Source: Aporhodopirellula sallentina SM41
GTDB lineage: Bacteria > Planctomycetota > Planctomycetia > Pirellulales > Pirellulaceae
Direction of reading: 5' to 3'
DNA: 64,000 nucleotides
NCBI RefSeq assembly: GCF_000346505.1
Contig: NZ_ANOH01000263.1
Coordinates: 1 to 64,000, forward strand
Both the position numbers and the translations under genes were made by a program. A model generated the notes under the pieces. That model did not search any database, was not told where the DNA came from, and was given only the letters and a program-made list of their open reading frames with translations. This document shows, piece by piece, positions 55,550 to 64,000 of the stretch. How positions within the stretch are numbered: the first letter of the stretch is position 1; each line of letters opens with the position of its first letter.

Positions 55550-56114
55550 TCCTTCGCAATGGCCCGACAAATCCGAATCTCACGAATCATCCCAGGGCGA
55601 TGCATTCTTCGACGAGATGAAGGAACTGTATGGAGATGATTCGCATGGGCCGCACTTCGCCGATGAAACCATCCACAACGGCGTCGAACTCGAAGAGTTA
55701 ATTCGTGGCGCGGGGCGCTACGTACGCCCCGGTGACCAACTCCGCGCCCGCATTCTCGAGCGTGTTTCGCATCGACGAGAACGACGACGGATTTGGCAAC
55801 GCGTCTTGGGTGGTTTCACCCTGTCATGCACCATCGCTCTGGCGTTGATCATCATCGGCCGGTCTGCAATGACCTTCATGCCGCGTGGGCCTTCGTCGAG
55901 CGACCTGCATTCCCAAGCCACGCGTCGAGCCAACGCCGACGGAGTCGCTTGGGAATGGGCGTTGACCGAAGTCGTCTACGATTGGCGACGCTCCGCCGCA
56001 ACCAACCTTTCGCGAGCAACACCCGCGCCGCAAACGTCAGCCACGAACCAACCGGAAAGCGATCGCCCAAGCGTTCCAACATCACGTACACATCGTGACG
56101 GGTCGTTACGATGA
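55542..56114 (+). CDS. Single-pass membrane protein, possible anti-sigma-type regulator
   Basis: 190 residues. Residues ~85-110 form one transmembrane helix (VLGGFTLSCTIALALIIIG) after a basic stretch (ERVSHRRERRRIWQRV). The cytoplasmic N-terminal ~80 residues are acidic and would face the sigma factor; the C-terminal ~80 residues face the periplasm. It overlaps the sigma gene by 8 bp, the usual arrangement of ECF/anti-sigma pairs. No zinc-type anti-sigma motif is visible, so the role rests on position and topology. Confidence 0.5.
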   Translation: MFDPSQWPDKSESHESSQGDAFFDEMKELYGDDSHGPHFADETIHNGVELEELIRGAGRYVRPGDQLRARILERVSHRRERRRIWQRVLGGFTLSCTIALALIIIGRSAMTFMPRGPSSSDLHSQATRRANADGVAWEWALTEVVYDWRRSAATNLSRATPAPQTSATNQPESDRPSVPTSRTHRDGSLR

Positions 56115-57091
56115 ACGATCCCAACTCGGCGAAGCGCGAAACACAGCCGGACAAAAGAGCGGAACGTTTGCGATCGTATCACCAGTCCCTGCGAGCCGCT
56201 GTGATTGCCGGCGTTAAACTCGACCTCGGCACGCTCCGTCATCCCGGCACACCATCGCCGCAGCGAAACGACGCTGTGCCAAATTCAGCACACCTCGGCG
56301 GGATCGCGAACCTTGCCAAACTCTCTCGTCTCGAACCGATGCTCGCCGAGGCGATTCGGAAGAGCGATGACACCCAACAGGCCGCGAATTCGCAGAGCGA
56401 CGATCCGGCGAACGGGTTACCCACCGCCTATGTCTCAGCGTTTCACTTTTTCGAACAAACCGGCCGGATCGATTTGGTTTTGGATTCGCTGTCGTTGCCC
56501 TCCGCGGTCAATCGAGACCTCGCCAGCGCAATTCGCCCGGTCTGTTTTTACATGGCGTTGCTACTGTTGGCAGGGACGGGTGGCCTGACGGTCTTTGCCA
56601 CGATTTCAGGCCCCAGGATGACCGCCATTCGCAACGACATGGCATTGCAACCCATCGCCGAAGTGAGTGAGTCTTGGTTGGCTTCCCCGGACATTAGTCC
56701 GCTTTTGATTGTCCTCCCGATCTTGACCGTGGGCATGATTTTGCTGGGAACCACCACGAAAGGTTCCGCGGCAATCGTTGGGCTTCTGGGAGGAAAACGC
56801 TATCGCATCGATCGTTCTCGATTCGTACTTGCGAACATTGAAAAGGCCCGAGGTCCGCGTTCGCAATCAGAGCCCGACGGACGCAACAGTCGCTTGTCGT
56901 TGGTGGCCGCGCACGCGTCCACGCTCGCTCAGCATCGCCTCACCCGCCTGCGCATCGGACTGCCCACAATCCTGATCGCGATACTCGGTGGTGGCGGTGT
57001 TCTTATCTACTGCCTGATCCTTTTTGGTCCACTCATCTGGCTCATCCACGACATGGCAACCATTCCAATCGAGCAAGGGATGTTACCTTGA
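56111..57091 (+). CDS. Divergent GspF-like inner-membrane protein
   Basis: 326 residues with three hydrophobic helices (MALLLLAGTGGLTVFATIS near 160, LLIVLPILTVGMILLGT near 200, LPTILIAILGGGGVLIYCLI near 300). Layout is that of the T2SSF/GspF domain with a ~150-residue soluble N-terminal region. The VPxF...MFxxFGxxLP signature of the next two proteins is not kept. It overlaps the previous gene (ATGA) and the following one (TTGA). Likely a scaffold or partner of the other two GspF-like proteins. Confidence 0.55.
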   Translation: MNDPNSAKRETQPDKRAERLRSYHQSLRAAVIAGVKLDLGTLRHPGTPSPQRNDAVPNSAHLGGIANLAKLSRLEPMLAEAIRKSDDTQQAANSQSDDPANGLPTAYVSAFHFFEQTGRIDLVLDSLSLPSAVNRDLASAIRPVCFYMALLLLAGTGGLTVFATISGPRMTAIRNDMALQPIAEVSESWLASPDISPLLIVLPILTVGMILLGTTTKGSAAIVGLLGGKRYRIDRSRFVLANIEKARGPRSQSEPDGRNSRLSLVAAHASTLAQHRLTRLRIGLPTILIAILGGGGVLIYCLILFGPLIWLIHDMATIPIEQGMLP

Positions 57092-58299
57092 CCGATATTG
57101 CTCGAACCGATGTGCAGCCACCTCAATGGATCCGCGCGTGGCTACCTCACCGCGACAAAATCGTTTCGGCGTTAACGCTTTCCGCCGATGCTGTTTCCGG
57201 ATCATCTCAACAACAGATTCACCAACTCGCCGACGAAGTAGCCTTCCTGAACGAAGATGCCGACGTCCTTCTCAATCCGTTCGCGTTGGAAATCTTCCTC
57301 AACCTGGAAGCCGTCCCCGTCCTCGACGGGCCTTTCACACCCTCGGTGTCAAAAGAATCTTCGCCAACCCCCGCGGAGACTGACCCTGAGCAAACTGGCA
57401 CGGTCGAACCGCCGCTGGATCTCGAATCTCGGATTCAATCGGCGGTCAACTCCACACTCCTGGCTCACATTCGTATTCAATCGCGCGGCCAACGAATCCT
57501 CACCGTGATCGCTTATCCGCTCGTCGTGATGACGGTTTGCATGGGCGTTCTGATCTTTGCGGGGCTTTTGATCGTTCCAACGTTCGAACAAATGTTTGAC
57601 GAATTCGGTTTGAAACTCCCATTCTTTACACAACTGTTGTTCCGTTTCTCAAACATTGTTCAGTCGCCATTCACTTACGTTGTGCTGTTTGGGTTAACAG
57701 CGATCGTTGCATTGGCAGCCTGGCTGCGTTGGGGAACCAACTCGCCTTTGTACGCCCGGTCCCCTCGACGAGGAACCCGTGTGCAATTTCGGCCAACCGC
57801 ACCTCGCTCAACACGCGGCACGTGCGCCGATTGGGCGTGGCACCTGTCGCTGTTGATGCGAACTGGACTTTCGAAGGCGGATGCCATCGAAGTTGCCGGC
57901 GTCGCGTCCGCACAAAAGTGGTTGTGTCGAGGCAGTCAGTTTTGGGCCGATGCGATCCGCATGGGAGACGATCCTTTTCACGGTGTCACTCATTTCCGTC
58001 GGGTGCCGTGCCACATGCTCGCGGACGCTCTCTCGATCGATGTTGCCCTTGCACCGCAACGGCAACCGGACCCCAGCAAAACACCTCCAACTCCGGGTAC
58101 TCAGGAGACGCTGAATCAATACCAAGCCAACATCCTTCGTGAAATCGCGGAACTGTATTGGGATCGGGACCGACATGTCACCATTTGGCGTTTAGGTTGG
58201 GTGTCGCCACTGATCGTTTTCTGTGTCGGTTTCATCATTTGGTTCGTGGTGATCGCCTTGTTCGCTCCGCTGGTGAGTCTCATTTCGGGGTTAACATGA
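57088..58299 (+). CDS. Type II secretion system F family protein (GspF-like)
   Basis: 403 residues beginning with TTG at 57088, overlapping the previous stop (TTGA). A ~160-residue cytoplasmic N-terminal region leads to IVPTFEQMFDEFGLKLPFFTQLLFR, the hallmark VPxFxxMFxxFGxxLPxxT of GspF/PilC, within the first helix pair, followed by the second soluble domain and a C-terminal helix (PLIVFCVGFIIWFVVIALFA). It is an inner-membrane platform protein of pseudopilus or pilus assembly. It is coupled to a second GspF-like gene, whose start overlaps its stop. Confidence 0.88.
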   Translation: MTDIARTDVQPPQWIRAWLPHRDKIVSALTLSADAVSGSSQQQIHQLADEVAFLNEDADVLLNPFALEIFLNLEAVPVLDGPFTPSVSKESSPTPAETDPEQTGTVEPPLDLESRIQSAVNSTLLAHIRIQSRGQRILTVIAYPLVVMTVCMGVLIFAGLLIVPTFEQMFDEFGLKLPFFTQLLFRFSNIVQSPFTYVVLFGLTAIVALAAWLRWGTNSPLYARSPRRGTRVQFRPTAPRSTRGTCADWAWHLSLLMRTGLSKADAIEVAGVASAQKWLCRGSQFWADAIRMGDDPFHGVTHFRRVPCHMLADALSIDVALAPQRQPDPSKTPPTPGTQETLNQYQANILREIAELYWDRDRHVTIWRLGWVSPLIVFCVGFIIWFVVIALFAPLVSLISGLT

Positions 58300-59351
58300 G
58301 CAGCAGCGAACCCTTCTTTTTCCAAGTCACTCTACCGCACGAACGTGCTCTGGTTCGTGTTCTATCCATGGCAACGCGGCGACGTCTCCATGCCGCGAGG
58401 ATGGTGGAACGGTTAGCGTGCGAGTTCAAACGACGCCCCGCACGAGCCTTGAATCAAGTCGCCCGACTGTTGGCTGAAGGCACACCGATTGTTGACGCAC
58501 TCGAACAAACCCCGCGAGCGCTCGATCCGACTGCGGTGTTGCTACTGCGGCTTGCCTCCCAAACCGGGACGTTCTCCGAAACACTGGATTCATTGATCGC
58601 GGAAGACGAACAAACCGACGCCGCCAATGAAGTTCGCACAGCCTCGATCGAGAACCAACTCTATCAAGTCGCAGTCGGGTTCTTGATGGCGTGGCTGCTC
58701 ATTGCGTTTTTGCTGACGTTCATCGTCCCAACATTCCAAAAGATGTTCGAGGAATTCGGAATCGACCTACCCGGTTCGATGTTGTTGCTGATCGCAATTG
58801 GCGATTATTGGCCGGTCTTAATGTTGCTCTCCCTCGTGTTGCTATTCACCATCTTAATCTTCGGTCCGCTCGTTATCGGACGACCGCGATGGGCAATGGA
58901 ATTTGGGCGCAGACGTTTGCACGCCCGTGCCGACCTGCTATCGCTACTCGCAACAATCCTTCAGTCGGGCCGCCCGCTCGCATCCGGGATCGACACGTTG
59001 TCTCGCATTCATCCGGTCAGTCGAATACGCACGCGTCTGGTCAAAGTATCCAAGTCGATCGATCAGGGTGAAGATACTTGGCGAGCCCTCTCGGCACAAA
59101 AATTCATTGGCAACGCCCAGATGCACGCGTTCCAAACGACGCAGGACCAAACAGCACAGGCATGGCTGCTACGCTTTGAAGCTCGCCGAACCAACATCTG
59201 GATCGAACTCCGCAGCAACTTTCTTGCTCGATGCATCTCGCTTGCGACGCTCCTGTTGCTCGCCGCGGTTGTCCTACTAGCCTCCGTGGCAGTTTTCACG
59301 TCGGTATACGGTTTGGTGAGTGGACTCGCTTGTGTGGGCTTTATCGGATGA
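58296..59351 (+). CDS. Type II secretion system F family protein (GspF-like), second copy
   Basis: 351 residues from ATG 58296 overlapping the previous stop. TFIVPTFQKMFEEFGIDLPGSM is the same signature as in the preceding protein; the helices around it (LYQVAVGFLMAWLLIAFLL, PVLMLLSLVLLFTILIFGPL) and the C-terminal helix (SLATLLLLAAVVLLASVAVF) complete the layout. The soluble region near residues 70-100 shows ARLLAEGTPIVDALE. Two or three adjacent GspF-type genes suggest paralogous or heteromeric platforms. Confidence 0.88.
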   Translation: MSSSEPFFFQVTLPHERALVRVLSMATRRRLHAARMVERLACEFKRRPARALNQVARLLAEGTPIVDALEQTPRALDPTAVLLLRLASQTGTFSETLDSLIAEDEQTDAANEVRTASIENQLYQVAVGFLMAWLLIAFLLTFIVPTFQKMFEEFGIDLPGSMLLLIAIGDYWPVLMLLSLVLLFTILIFGPLVIGRPRWAMEFGRRRLHARADLLSLLATILQSGRPLASGIDTLSRIHPVSRIRTRLVKVSKSIDQGEDTWRALSAQKFIGNAQMHAFQTTQDQTAQAWLLRFEARRTNIWIELRSNFLARCISLATLLLLAAVVLLASVAVFTSVYGLVSGLACVGFIG

Positions 59352-59773
59352 AACACACCAAACCCAGAATCAATCATGATCGCTGGAACAGGCCCCGCAA
59401 GGGGTTCACGATGCTGGAATGCGTCGTTGCGGCGTCGATCCTAATGGTGGCGATGAGCACCGTCGCTACGTTCGCGTATCGCGTTCATCGCCTATGGATG
59501 GATGTTGCCGATCAACGCATCGCGATGAACGAACTGACCAACCAAATCGAATTCATCACACAACTGCCGGTCGAAGAAATCGATGACGCGATCGCCGGCA
59601 TCACACCTTCCGCGATCGCCGCAATCAGCCTGGACCATCCGGAGCTTTCCGCCACACGCACTCAAGATAAATTTGGCGACCGGATTACCGTTACGCTGCG
59701 TTGGCGATCAACCAACCCGATTCCTCCGGTTCGATTGGTAGGCTGGATCAACTCGAAGGAGTCGACACCATGA
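59348..59773 (+). CDS. Prepilin-type protein (GspI/J-like)
   Basis: 141 residues from ATG 59348, overlapping the previous stop (ATGA). The N-terminus has the prepilin cleavage motif RKGFTMLECVVAASILMVAM, with the conserved Glu at +5 after the Gly-Phe site and a hydrophobic helix. The C-terminal ~95 residues are a small globular head. It is the first of three pilin-like genes in the operon and would be a pseudopilin minor subunit. Confidence 0.85.
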   Translation: MKHTKPRINHDRWNRPRKGFTMLECVVAASILMVAMSTVATFAYRVHRLWMDVADQRIAMNELTNQIEFITQLPVEEIDDAIAGITPSAIAAISLDHPELSATRTQDKFGDRITVTLRWRSTNPIPPVRLVGWINSKESTP

Positions 59774-60372
59774 CATTGAGTTTAACAGCACGGCGAGGCT
59801 CTTCTCTGATCGAAATCATGGTGGTGCTGTCAGTCTCATCGACCCTTCTGGTCCTCGCGGTCGGATGGATCCATCAGTCAATCCGGCTCGCCTCAATCCT
59901 GCGAAGCCACGAACGTCACCACCAAAGCGTGCTGCGGTTGTCGAGACAATTCCGTGACGACGCACACCTAGCCGCTCAGGTGATTCAGAATGAGAACGAG
60001 ATTCGCTTTTTGGCAGAAAACTCAGAAATCCGATATCAGATCGACGATTTGACGGTCACTCGGATTCACCAGACGCCATCCGACGATGCACCACCACATC
60101 GTGAAAGCTATCAACTCGCTGTTCGTTCTGAAGCTTCGTTCGATTTGCTTCCTGATTCCGATTGGGTCGTTCTTACCGTACGTCGCCGCCGTCCACCACA
60201 CGCAGCAGCAGAACCACACACAAGCAACCCCGATGCGTCCGCCGATTCAACACCACGTGAATCCGAAAAGGTTAGCCTACCGACCGACCTCGTCGTTCGC
60301 GCCGCGGTTGGACGTTGGTCCGATGAGCGATCTGACAACAAAGCCCCACCGCGTGAGGATTCTCTGCCGTGA
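59770..60372 (+). CDS. Prepilin-like protein (pseudopilin)
   Basis: 200 residues from ATG 59770, overlapping the preceding stop. ARRGSSLIEIMVVLSVSSTL is a prepilin-like N-terminus, though SSLIE replaces the usual GFTLIE (Gly-Ser-Ser before Leu-Ile-Glu), then a hydrophobic helix. The Pro/Ser/Asp-rich stretch near residues 158-180 (PHAAAEPHTSNPDASADSTP) is a variable linker. Larger than the neighbours, as GspJ/K-like subunits tend to be. Confidence 0.75.
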   Translation: MTLSLTARRGSSLIEIMVVLSVSSTLLVLAVGWIHQSIRLASILRSHERHHQSVLRLSRQFRDDAHLAAQVIQNENEIRFLAENSEIRYQIDDLTVTRIHQTPSDDAPPHRESYQLAVRSEASFDLLPDSDWVVLTVRRRRPPHAAAEPHTSNPDASADSTPRESEKVSLPTDLVVRAAVGRWSDERSDNKAPPREDSLP

Positions 60373-60815
60373 CAAATCAACATCGCACGCATTCGCGAAG
60401 CGATCGCGGAACAGTCCTGATTGCCGTGTTGGTCTGCTTGACCGTTGCGTCAGCCATCACGGGTGTTGCGTTGCAGTCGAGCCTACGCTCGCGGCGTCAC
60501 ATGAACGTCCAATGGCAACTCGAGCAAACTCGTTTGCTTCTGGATGCCGGGATTCGACGTGCCATGACCCGCGGTGCAGACAACCCTGATTACGAAGGTG
60601 AATCATGGAGTGTTGATGATGCACTGGAGGCGTTTCCGGTGGCGAACGTTGAGATTCGCCCAACCCAAGACGACGCCTCCGAAAACAGCAACTTGCGACT
60701 TTATCGCGTCACGGCTTTGATCCAAAACCGCGACCGTATCCCGGTGCAAACGAAACGTTCTCAAATCATTCGAATCCACCGCAAACCAACAGCCACCCCG
60801 CTCATCAATCCCTAG
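60369..60815 (+). CDS. Pilin-like/GspK-like protein
   Basis: 148 residues starting with GTG at 60369, overlapping the upstream TGA. The N-terminus RSDRGTVLIAVLVCLTVASA resembles a class III signal or prepilin anchor, but the canonical GFTxxE is replaced by GTVLIA. The remaining ~110 residues include the LLLDAGIRRAM stretch and acidic residues. It probably belongs to the same pseudopilus; its exact subunit type is not certain. Confidence 0.6.
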   Translation: MTNQHRTHSRSDRGTVLIAVLVCLTVASAITGVALQSSLRSRRHMNVQWQLEQTRLLLDAGIRRAMTRGADNPDYEGESWSVDDALEAFPVANVEIRPTQDDASENSNLRLYRVTALIQNRDRIPVQTKRSQIIRIHRKPTATPLINP

Positions 60816-60824
60816 GAGCTCATC

Positions 60825-61727
60825 ATGACACGTCCCTCTTATCGCAAACCGAACGCCTTCACCTTGGTGGAATTGCTAGTGGTGATTGCGATCATCGGTG
60901 TTCTCGTCGGACTGTTGCTGCCGGCTGTGCAGGCCGCCCGGGAAGCGGCCCGTCGCTGTTCCTGTGCCAACAATCTCGCACAACTCGGGTTGGCAACACA
61001 CAACTACGAGTTCTCGATGGAGCACCTGCCTTCGGGCTCAATCAACCCGGACGGCCCCATCTTGAACGAACCCATCGGCCAGCACGTCGGCTATCTCGTT
61101 CAGCTATGCCCCTACATTGAACAACAGGGAATCGCTAATCAGTTTGACATGTCCCTGGGCACATACGCCCCCGAAAACGCGCCCGCACGAAAACAAACAA
61201 TCTCGAGTTTCCTGTGCCCTTCGTTTCCCTACGGCGAAAATGATGATGGCTCGTCAGGACTAACCAACTACGCGGGATGCCACCACGACACTGAAGCTCC
61301 CATTGCGGAGGACAATCAAGGACTCCTGTTTCTCAACAGCAAGGTACGCTACGGCGACATCACCGACGGCAGTTCGCACACGATCCTGATCGGTGAAATG
61401 CTCCCCGAACGATCGAGCCTCGGCTGGGCATCAGGCACCCGAGCGTCGCTGCGCAATACAGGCACATTCGGTGGATCCATCATGTCAGCGGAAGGAAGGA
61501 TGACAAACGGCAATGCAGCAAACATCAACAACGCCACCGAAACAAATGCGACCGACGGGGAAGACAACAAGGAATACGTCGGCGGCTTCGCGAGCAAGCA
61601 CCAAGGAGGCGCGCAGTTTTGCTTTGCTGACGGATCCATCCGATTCCTGACTCACTCAATCGACCCTATTCTGTTTCACAATCTCGGCAACCGCGAAGAC
61701 GGTGCGATGATGGGAACCGAATACTAA
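60825..61727 (+). CDS. DUF1559 pilin-like protein with prepilin signal
   Basis: 300 residues; AGGAG lies just upstream of ATG 60825. The N-terminus RKPNAFTLVELLVVIAIIGV is a canonical prepilin signal (cleavage after Ala, Glu at +5), followed by the DUF1559 signature AREAARRCSCANNLAQLGLATHNYE. It has the internal family motifs NTIL-type (SHTILIGEML) and the GGAQFCFADGSIRFL C-terminal strand. Such proteins are typical of planctomycetes and are thought to be anchored by prepilin processing. Last gene of the sigma/GspF/pilin operon. Confidence 0.92.
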   Translation: MTRPSYRKPNAFTLVELLVVIAIIGVLVGLLLPAVQAAREAARRCSCANNLAQLGLATHNYEFSMEHLPSGSINPDGPILNEPIGQHVGYLVQLCPYIEQQGIANQFDMSLGTYAPENAPARKQTISSFLCPSFPYGENDDGSSGLTNYAGCHHDTEAPIAEDNQGLLFLNSKVRYGDITDGSSHTILIGEMLPERSSLGWASGTRASLRNTGTFGGSIMSAEGRMTNGNAANINNATETNATDGEDNKEYVGGFASKHQGGAQFCFADGSIRFLTHSIDPILFHNLGNREDGAMMGTEY

Positions 61728-61777
61728 CCTCTCGCCCGAAACGCTCGGCAAGTTGATCAGCCAACGGGCATCTGGCA

Positions 61778-63079
61778 TCACCAGTACTTCGCGACGACGT
61801 TTCGCATCGCGTCGAGCTGATTCATCCATTCTTCTTCGCGTGTCCCGTCCCAGCGATCCGAGCATGAACGCAACACACCGCGGATTTCATGGCTCCATCC
61901 CTGCTGTTCCGCGATCGCTATCGCGAGCTTCAACTGATAACGTGCCTGAGGCAGCACCGGCACACCCCGAGCCTGCAACGACAACGCACCGAGATCGAAC
62001 TCTCGCCATGCATCCTGATCGTCCCCGTCTCGGAGGGCGTCGCGTAGTCCGAGCGGCATCTCCGCGATAACTCTGCGGTGCACTTCTACCGAAACACGAC
62101 TGTTGTGCGGCGAGTACAAAGCCCACGACAGCCAGTGATCCCAGCGCCAATTCGCTTGATCGTATCGACCACGACGCTCGGTCAGAGGCAACACAACGGC
62201 GGCCAGCACAATCACCGAGGCCAACATGACGCGAACAGAACGACCTGCCATCGATTCGTCCCTTTGTGTCGTCCCGTGCACTTCGTCCGGTTTGGCGTGC
62301 TCTGGCATGACGAACAGCAGATACGCTTGCCCGGCGAGGACCGCGTTCCAACAAAGCACCCCGAGGCTGTGATGCATTCCCCATGGTGACAGAATCACGA
62401 TCAACCCAAAGTGCATCGTGATCGCGAGCACACCGCCTCCTCGACGCGTACGCGGGAAAACCAGCAGGATCGCAAGCAACAACTCCACCGCCGGAAAACC
62501 TCCTGCGGCAATCAAACGCGTGCGATGATCCCACTGGCTGATATCAACCGGCGTCCAACGAGTCACCGTACCGAGAAAGTCTTGCCCAACGGTGTGCAAG
62601 AACTGAAAGTCGAATTTTCCGATCGAGCTGTAAAGGTAAACACTGATCATTAACACGCGAAGCGCGGTCAGCCAAAGACTTGACGGCAACAACACAAACA
62701 AACACGCGTAAAGGAACGACTGGTATGCCCATGGTTGCAGTCGATGCTGATCGGTAGCAAAACCGAGCAACAACATCACCGCGATTGCCAACCATCCTGT
62801 GCGCCGGAGCATCCCATTCCGGCCGCTGAAGAAAACAACACCACAACCAACCATCAGCAACGGCATTAACGAGACCGTGACGAACGTTCCTAGCCAACTT
62901 GGAACGCCGAAGAGCGGAACGGCGGGATAGAATTCGCTCTGCGTCCAAGCCCCGGGCAGCCAAAGTCGGTACGACACGCCGAGCAGCAGTGCCAGCGCAC
63001 CACTCCAATAGCGAGAAACCAATTCGGCGCGATCGGGTTGCTTATTCGTGGAATTCATCGACCAGCCATCGAGGATCAT
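61778..63079 (-). CDS. Multi-pass membrane protein (HTTM/DoxX-like)
   Basis: 433 residues with about nine membrane helices between residues 20 and 270. LMISVYLYSSIGKFDFQFLH and GVLAITMHFGLIVILSPWGMHHS resemble HTTM (vitamin-K carboxylase-like) or MauE/DoxX family proteins. The ~120-residue C-terminal soluble region is unrecognised. ATG 63079 overlaps the DNA glycosylase stop (ATGA), which supports this start; ATG 63058 is the alternative. Its function is unknown. Confidence 0.6.
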   Translation of the reverse strand: MILDGWSMNSTNKQPDRAELVSRYWSGALALLLGVSYRLWLPGAWTQSEFYPAVPLFGVPSWLGTFVTVSLMPLLMVGCGVVFFSGRNGMLRRTGWLAIAVMLLLGFATDQHRLQPWAYQSFLYACLFVLLPSSLWLTALRVLMISVYLYSSIGKFDFQFLHTVGQDFLGTVTRWTPVDISQWDHRTRLIAAGGFPAVELLLAILLVFPRTRRGGGVLAITMHFGLIVILSPWGMHHSLGVLCWNAVLAGQAYLLFVMPEHAKPDEVHGTTQRDESMAGRSVRVMLASVIVLAAVVLPLTERRGRYDQANWRWDHWLSWALYSPHNSRVSVEVHRRVIAEMPLGLRDALRDGDDQDAWREFDLGALSLQARGVPVLPQARYQLKLAIAIAEQQGWSHEIRGVLRSCSDRWDGTREEEWMNQLDAMRNVVAKYW

Positions 63080-63723
63080 CTTTTTCGGTTAAACAGATAC
63101 AACGTCCAAATCATCTTCGTCGCCGCAGACCGATACGGTCGCCATATCTCCGCCCGCTCCACGATTTCCTCGACCGAAGAACCTACTGCTGGATCGAGCT
63201 CCTGGATCCCTTTGACGAGCGCGAGATCGCCGATCGGCAAAATATCCTCGCGACGCAATGCCATCAACAAAAAGATATCGGCAGTCCAATTCCCGAGCCC
63301 CATCCTCGCGGTAATCGATTCTCGAACCGCTTCGTTGTTCATCCTGGCTAGCGCAGAGATCGAGAACTTTCGCAGGCGAACATCTTCCGCCAACAGATTC
63401 ACATACCGGGCCTTCTGTCGACTCAACCCGCAGCCGCGTAGATCCTCGTCGGTGAGCCGGAGAATGCGCTTCGCATTGACCAGGCCGCCGCACTGCGTTT
63501 TCAAACGATCAAACGTTGATTTAGCCGACGCTAAAGAAACTTGCTGCTCGAGGATAATCCGGGTGAGCGTGGCAAACGTGGGCGGACGCGTCCACGGGAG
63601 AGGTTCGCCGACCTTCTTGCGAACGGCGTCAACTTGCCGGTCGCGACGGCACACAATGTCCAACGGGTTCTCGGAGGGATGCTGGCTAGACAACGTGTCT
63701 CGATCGCAAAGGCGGGGTCTCAA
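63076..63723 (-). CDS. HhH-GPD DNA glycosylase (3-methyladenine-type)
   Basis: 215 residues. ILEQQVSLASAKSTFDRL and the helix-hairpin-helix ITARMGLGNWTADIFLLMALRR lead to the catalytic Asp in EDILPIGDLALVKG, the layout of AlkA-type 3-methyladenine glycosylases. No Fe-S cluster Cys set at the C-terminus, so it is not a MutY/Nth. Removes alkylated bases from DNA in base excision repair; the exact substrate is not known. Coupled to the membrane protein gene. Confidence 0.88.
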   Translation of the reverse strand: MRPRLCDRDTLSSQHPSENPLDIVCRRDRQVDAVRKKVGEPLPWTRPPTFATLTRIILEQQVSLASAKSTFDRLKTQCGGLVNAKRILRLTDEDLRGCGLSRQKARYVNLLAEDVRLRKFSISALARMNNEAVRESITARMGLGNWTADIFLLMALRREDILPIGDLALVKGIQELDPAVGSSVEEIVERAEIWRPYRSAATKMIWTLYLFNRKR

Positions 63724-63790
63724 CGCAAACGCGGCGAGACAACAAATGCCTCGCCGCGTGCGATGGATTCAATAAAAGGAGCGCTGATAA

Positions 63791-64000
63791 TTAAACAGCA
63801 GCGCCGAGCGAAGCACGAAGTTTCGCAGCGTTTCCGGCTTGGCCGAACGCGGTCATGCGAGCGACACAAACGTCTTTCATTGCGGCACGTGCTGGTTTCA
63901 GGTAAGCACGTGGGTCGAATGCCGATGGGTCTTCGGAGAAGACCTTGCGGATCGCACCGGTGATGGCCATCCGGCAATCGGTGTCGACGTTGATCTTGCG
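63791..64000 (-). CDS. fba: Class II fructose-bisphosphate aldolase (5' end outside window)
   Basis: The last 69 codons plus stop (63791-63793) of a gene entering from the right edge. RKINVDTDCRMAITGAIRK and FDPRAYLKPARAAMKDVCV match the C-terminal part of class II Fba, including the NVDTD segment that carries substrate-binding and catalytic-neighbourhood residues. Glycolytic/gluconeogenic aldol cleavage of fructose-1,6-bisphosphate. Ends in a tail ASLGAAV. The rest of the gene, including the zinc-binding His residues, is beyond the window. Confidence 0.93.
   Translation of the reverse strand, partial: RKINVDTDCRMAITGAIRKVFSEDPSAFDPRAYLKPARAAMKDVCVARMTAFGQAGNAAKLRASLGAAV

Overview
The window looks like a chromosome segment of a planctomycete, most likely a Rhodopirellula-like member of the Pirellulaceae. 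The evidence is two DUF1559 proteins, two large Ser/Thr kinases, two-domain DUF1080 lipoproteins, DUF4432, DUF3127, weak or absent Shine-Dalgarno sites at many starts, and moderate GC content. This assignment is inferred from gene content only; no rRNA is present.

Region 1 (1-10630) is a mobile, defence-bearing island. On the minus strand lies a compact operon: hsdM (type I methylase, carrying an in-frame palindromic repeat), hsdS (broken by one extra base in a G6 tract) and the N-terminal 426 codons of an AvcD-type antiphage cytidine deaminase that runs off the left edge. On the plus strand come an unknown protein, an excisionase-like HTH protein, a ParB-like protein, a protein with family-A polymerase-like palm motifs, and a tyrosine recombinase whose last ~20 codons run antisense through a tRNA-Val(CAC) gene. 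That tRNA is the probable attachment site, so the defence genes look like cargo of an integrative element whose left end lies outside the window.

Region 2 (10631-29000) is ordinary planctomycete core: a HEAT-repeat protein, a membrane-anchored Ser/Thr kinase with DFN in place of DFG, an exported barrel-like protein, a cupin related to phosphomannose isomerase, a DUF4432 aldose-epimerase-like protein, a second Ser/Thr kinase, another exported barrel-like protein, a DUF1559 protein, a SulP anion transporter and an NCS2-like permease. Several convergent gene pairs are closed by clear hairpins.

Region 3 (28842-31960) is a respiratory nitrite ammonification module: a Crp/Fnr regulator diverging from nrfH-nrfA. 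The intergenic space contains a perfect TTGAT-N4-ATCAA site spaced exactly as a class II FNR-type promoter. NrfA has CXXCH at its first haem site instead of the usual CXXCK.

Region 4 (31987-48477) starts with two secreted proteins, then a polysaccharide export and decoration cluster (Wzm/Wzt ABC exporter, alpha/alpha-toroid protein, two methyltransferases, glycosyltransferase, cupin, sulfotransferase-like capsule protein), whose base composition appears more AT-rich than its flanks. It is followed by an ABC ATPase / membrane protein / MazG-like operon and a sulfotransferase.

Region 5 (48635-64000) holds a DUF1080 lipoprotein with a Tat-exported sugar isomerase/epimerase-like protein, a protein of unknown function with a COQ4-type HDxxHx11E motif, a D-2-hydroxyacid dehydrogenase, and a DUF3127 protein with an SSB-like acidic tip. 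Next is a tightly overlapping nine-gene operon (sigma factor, membrane protein, three GspF-like proteins, three pilin-like proteins, DUF1559 pilin-like protein) that looks like a dedicated pseudopilus system lacking its own ATPase. The window closes with a multi-pass membrane protein, an HhH-GPD DNA glycosylase and the 3' end of class II fructose-bisphosphate aldolase.
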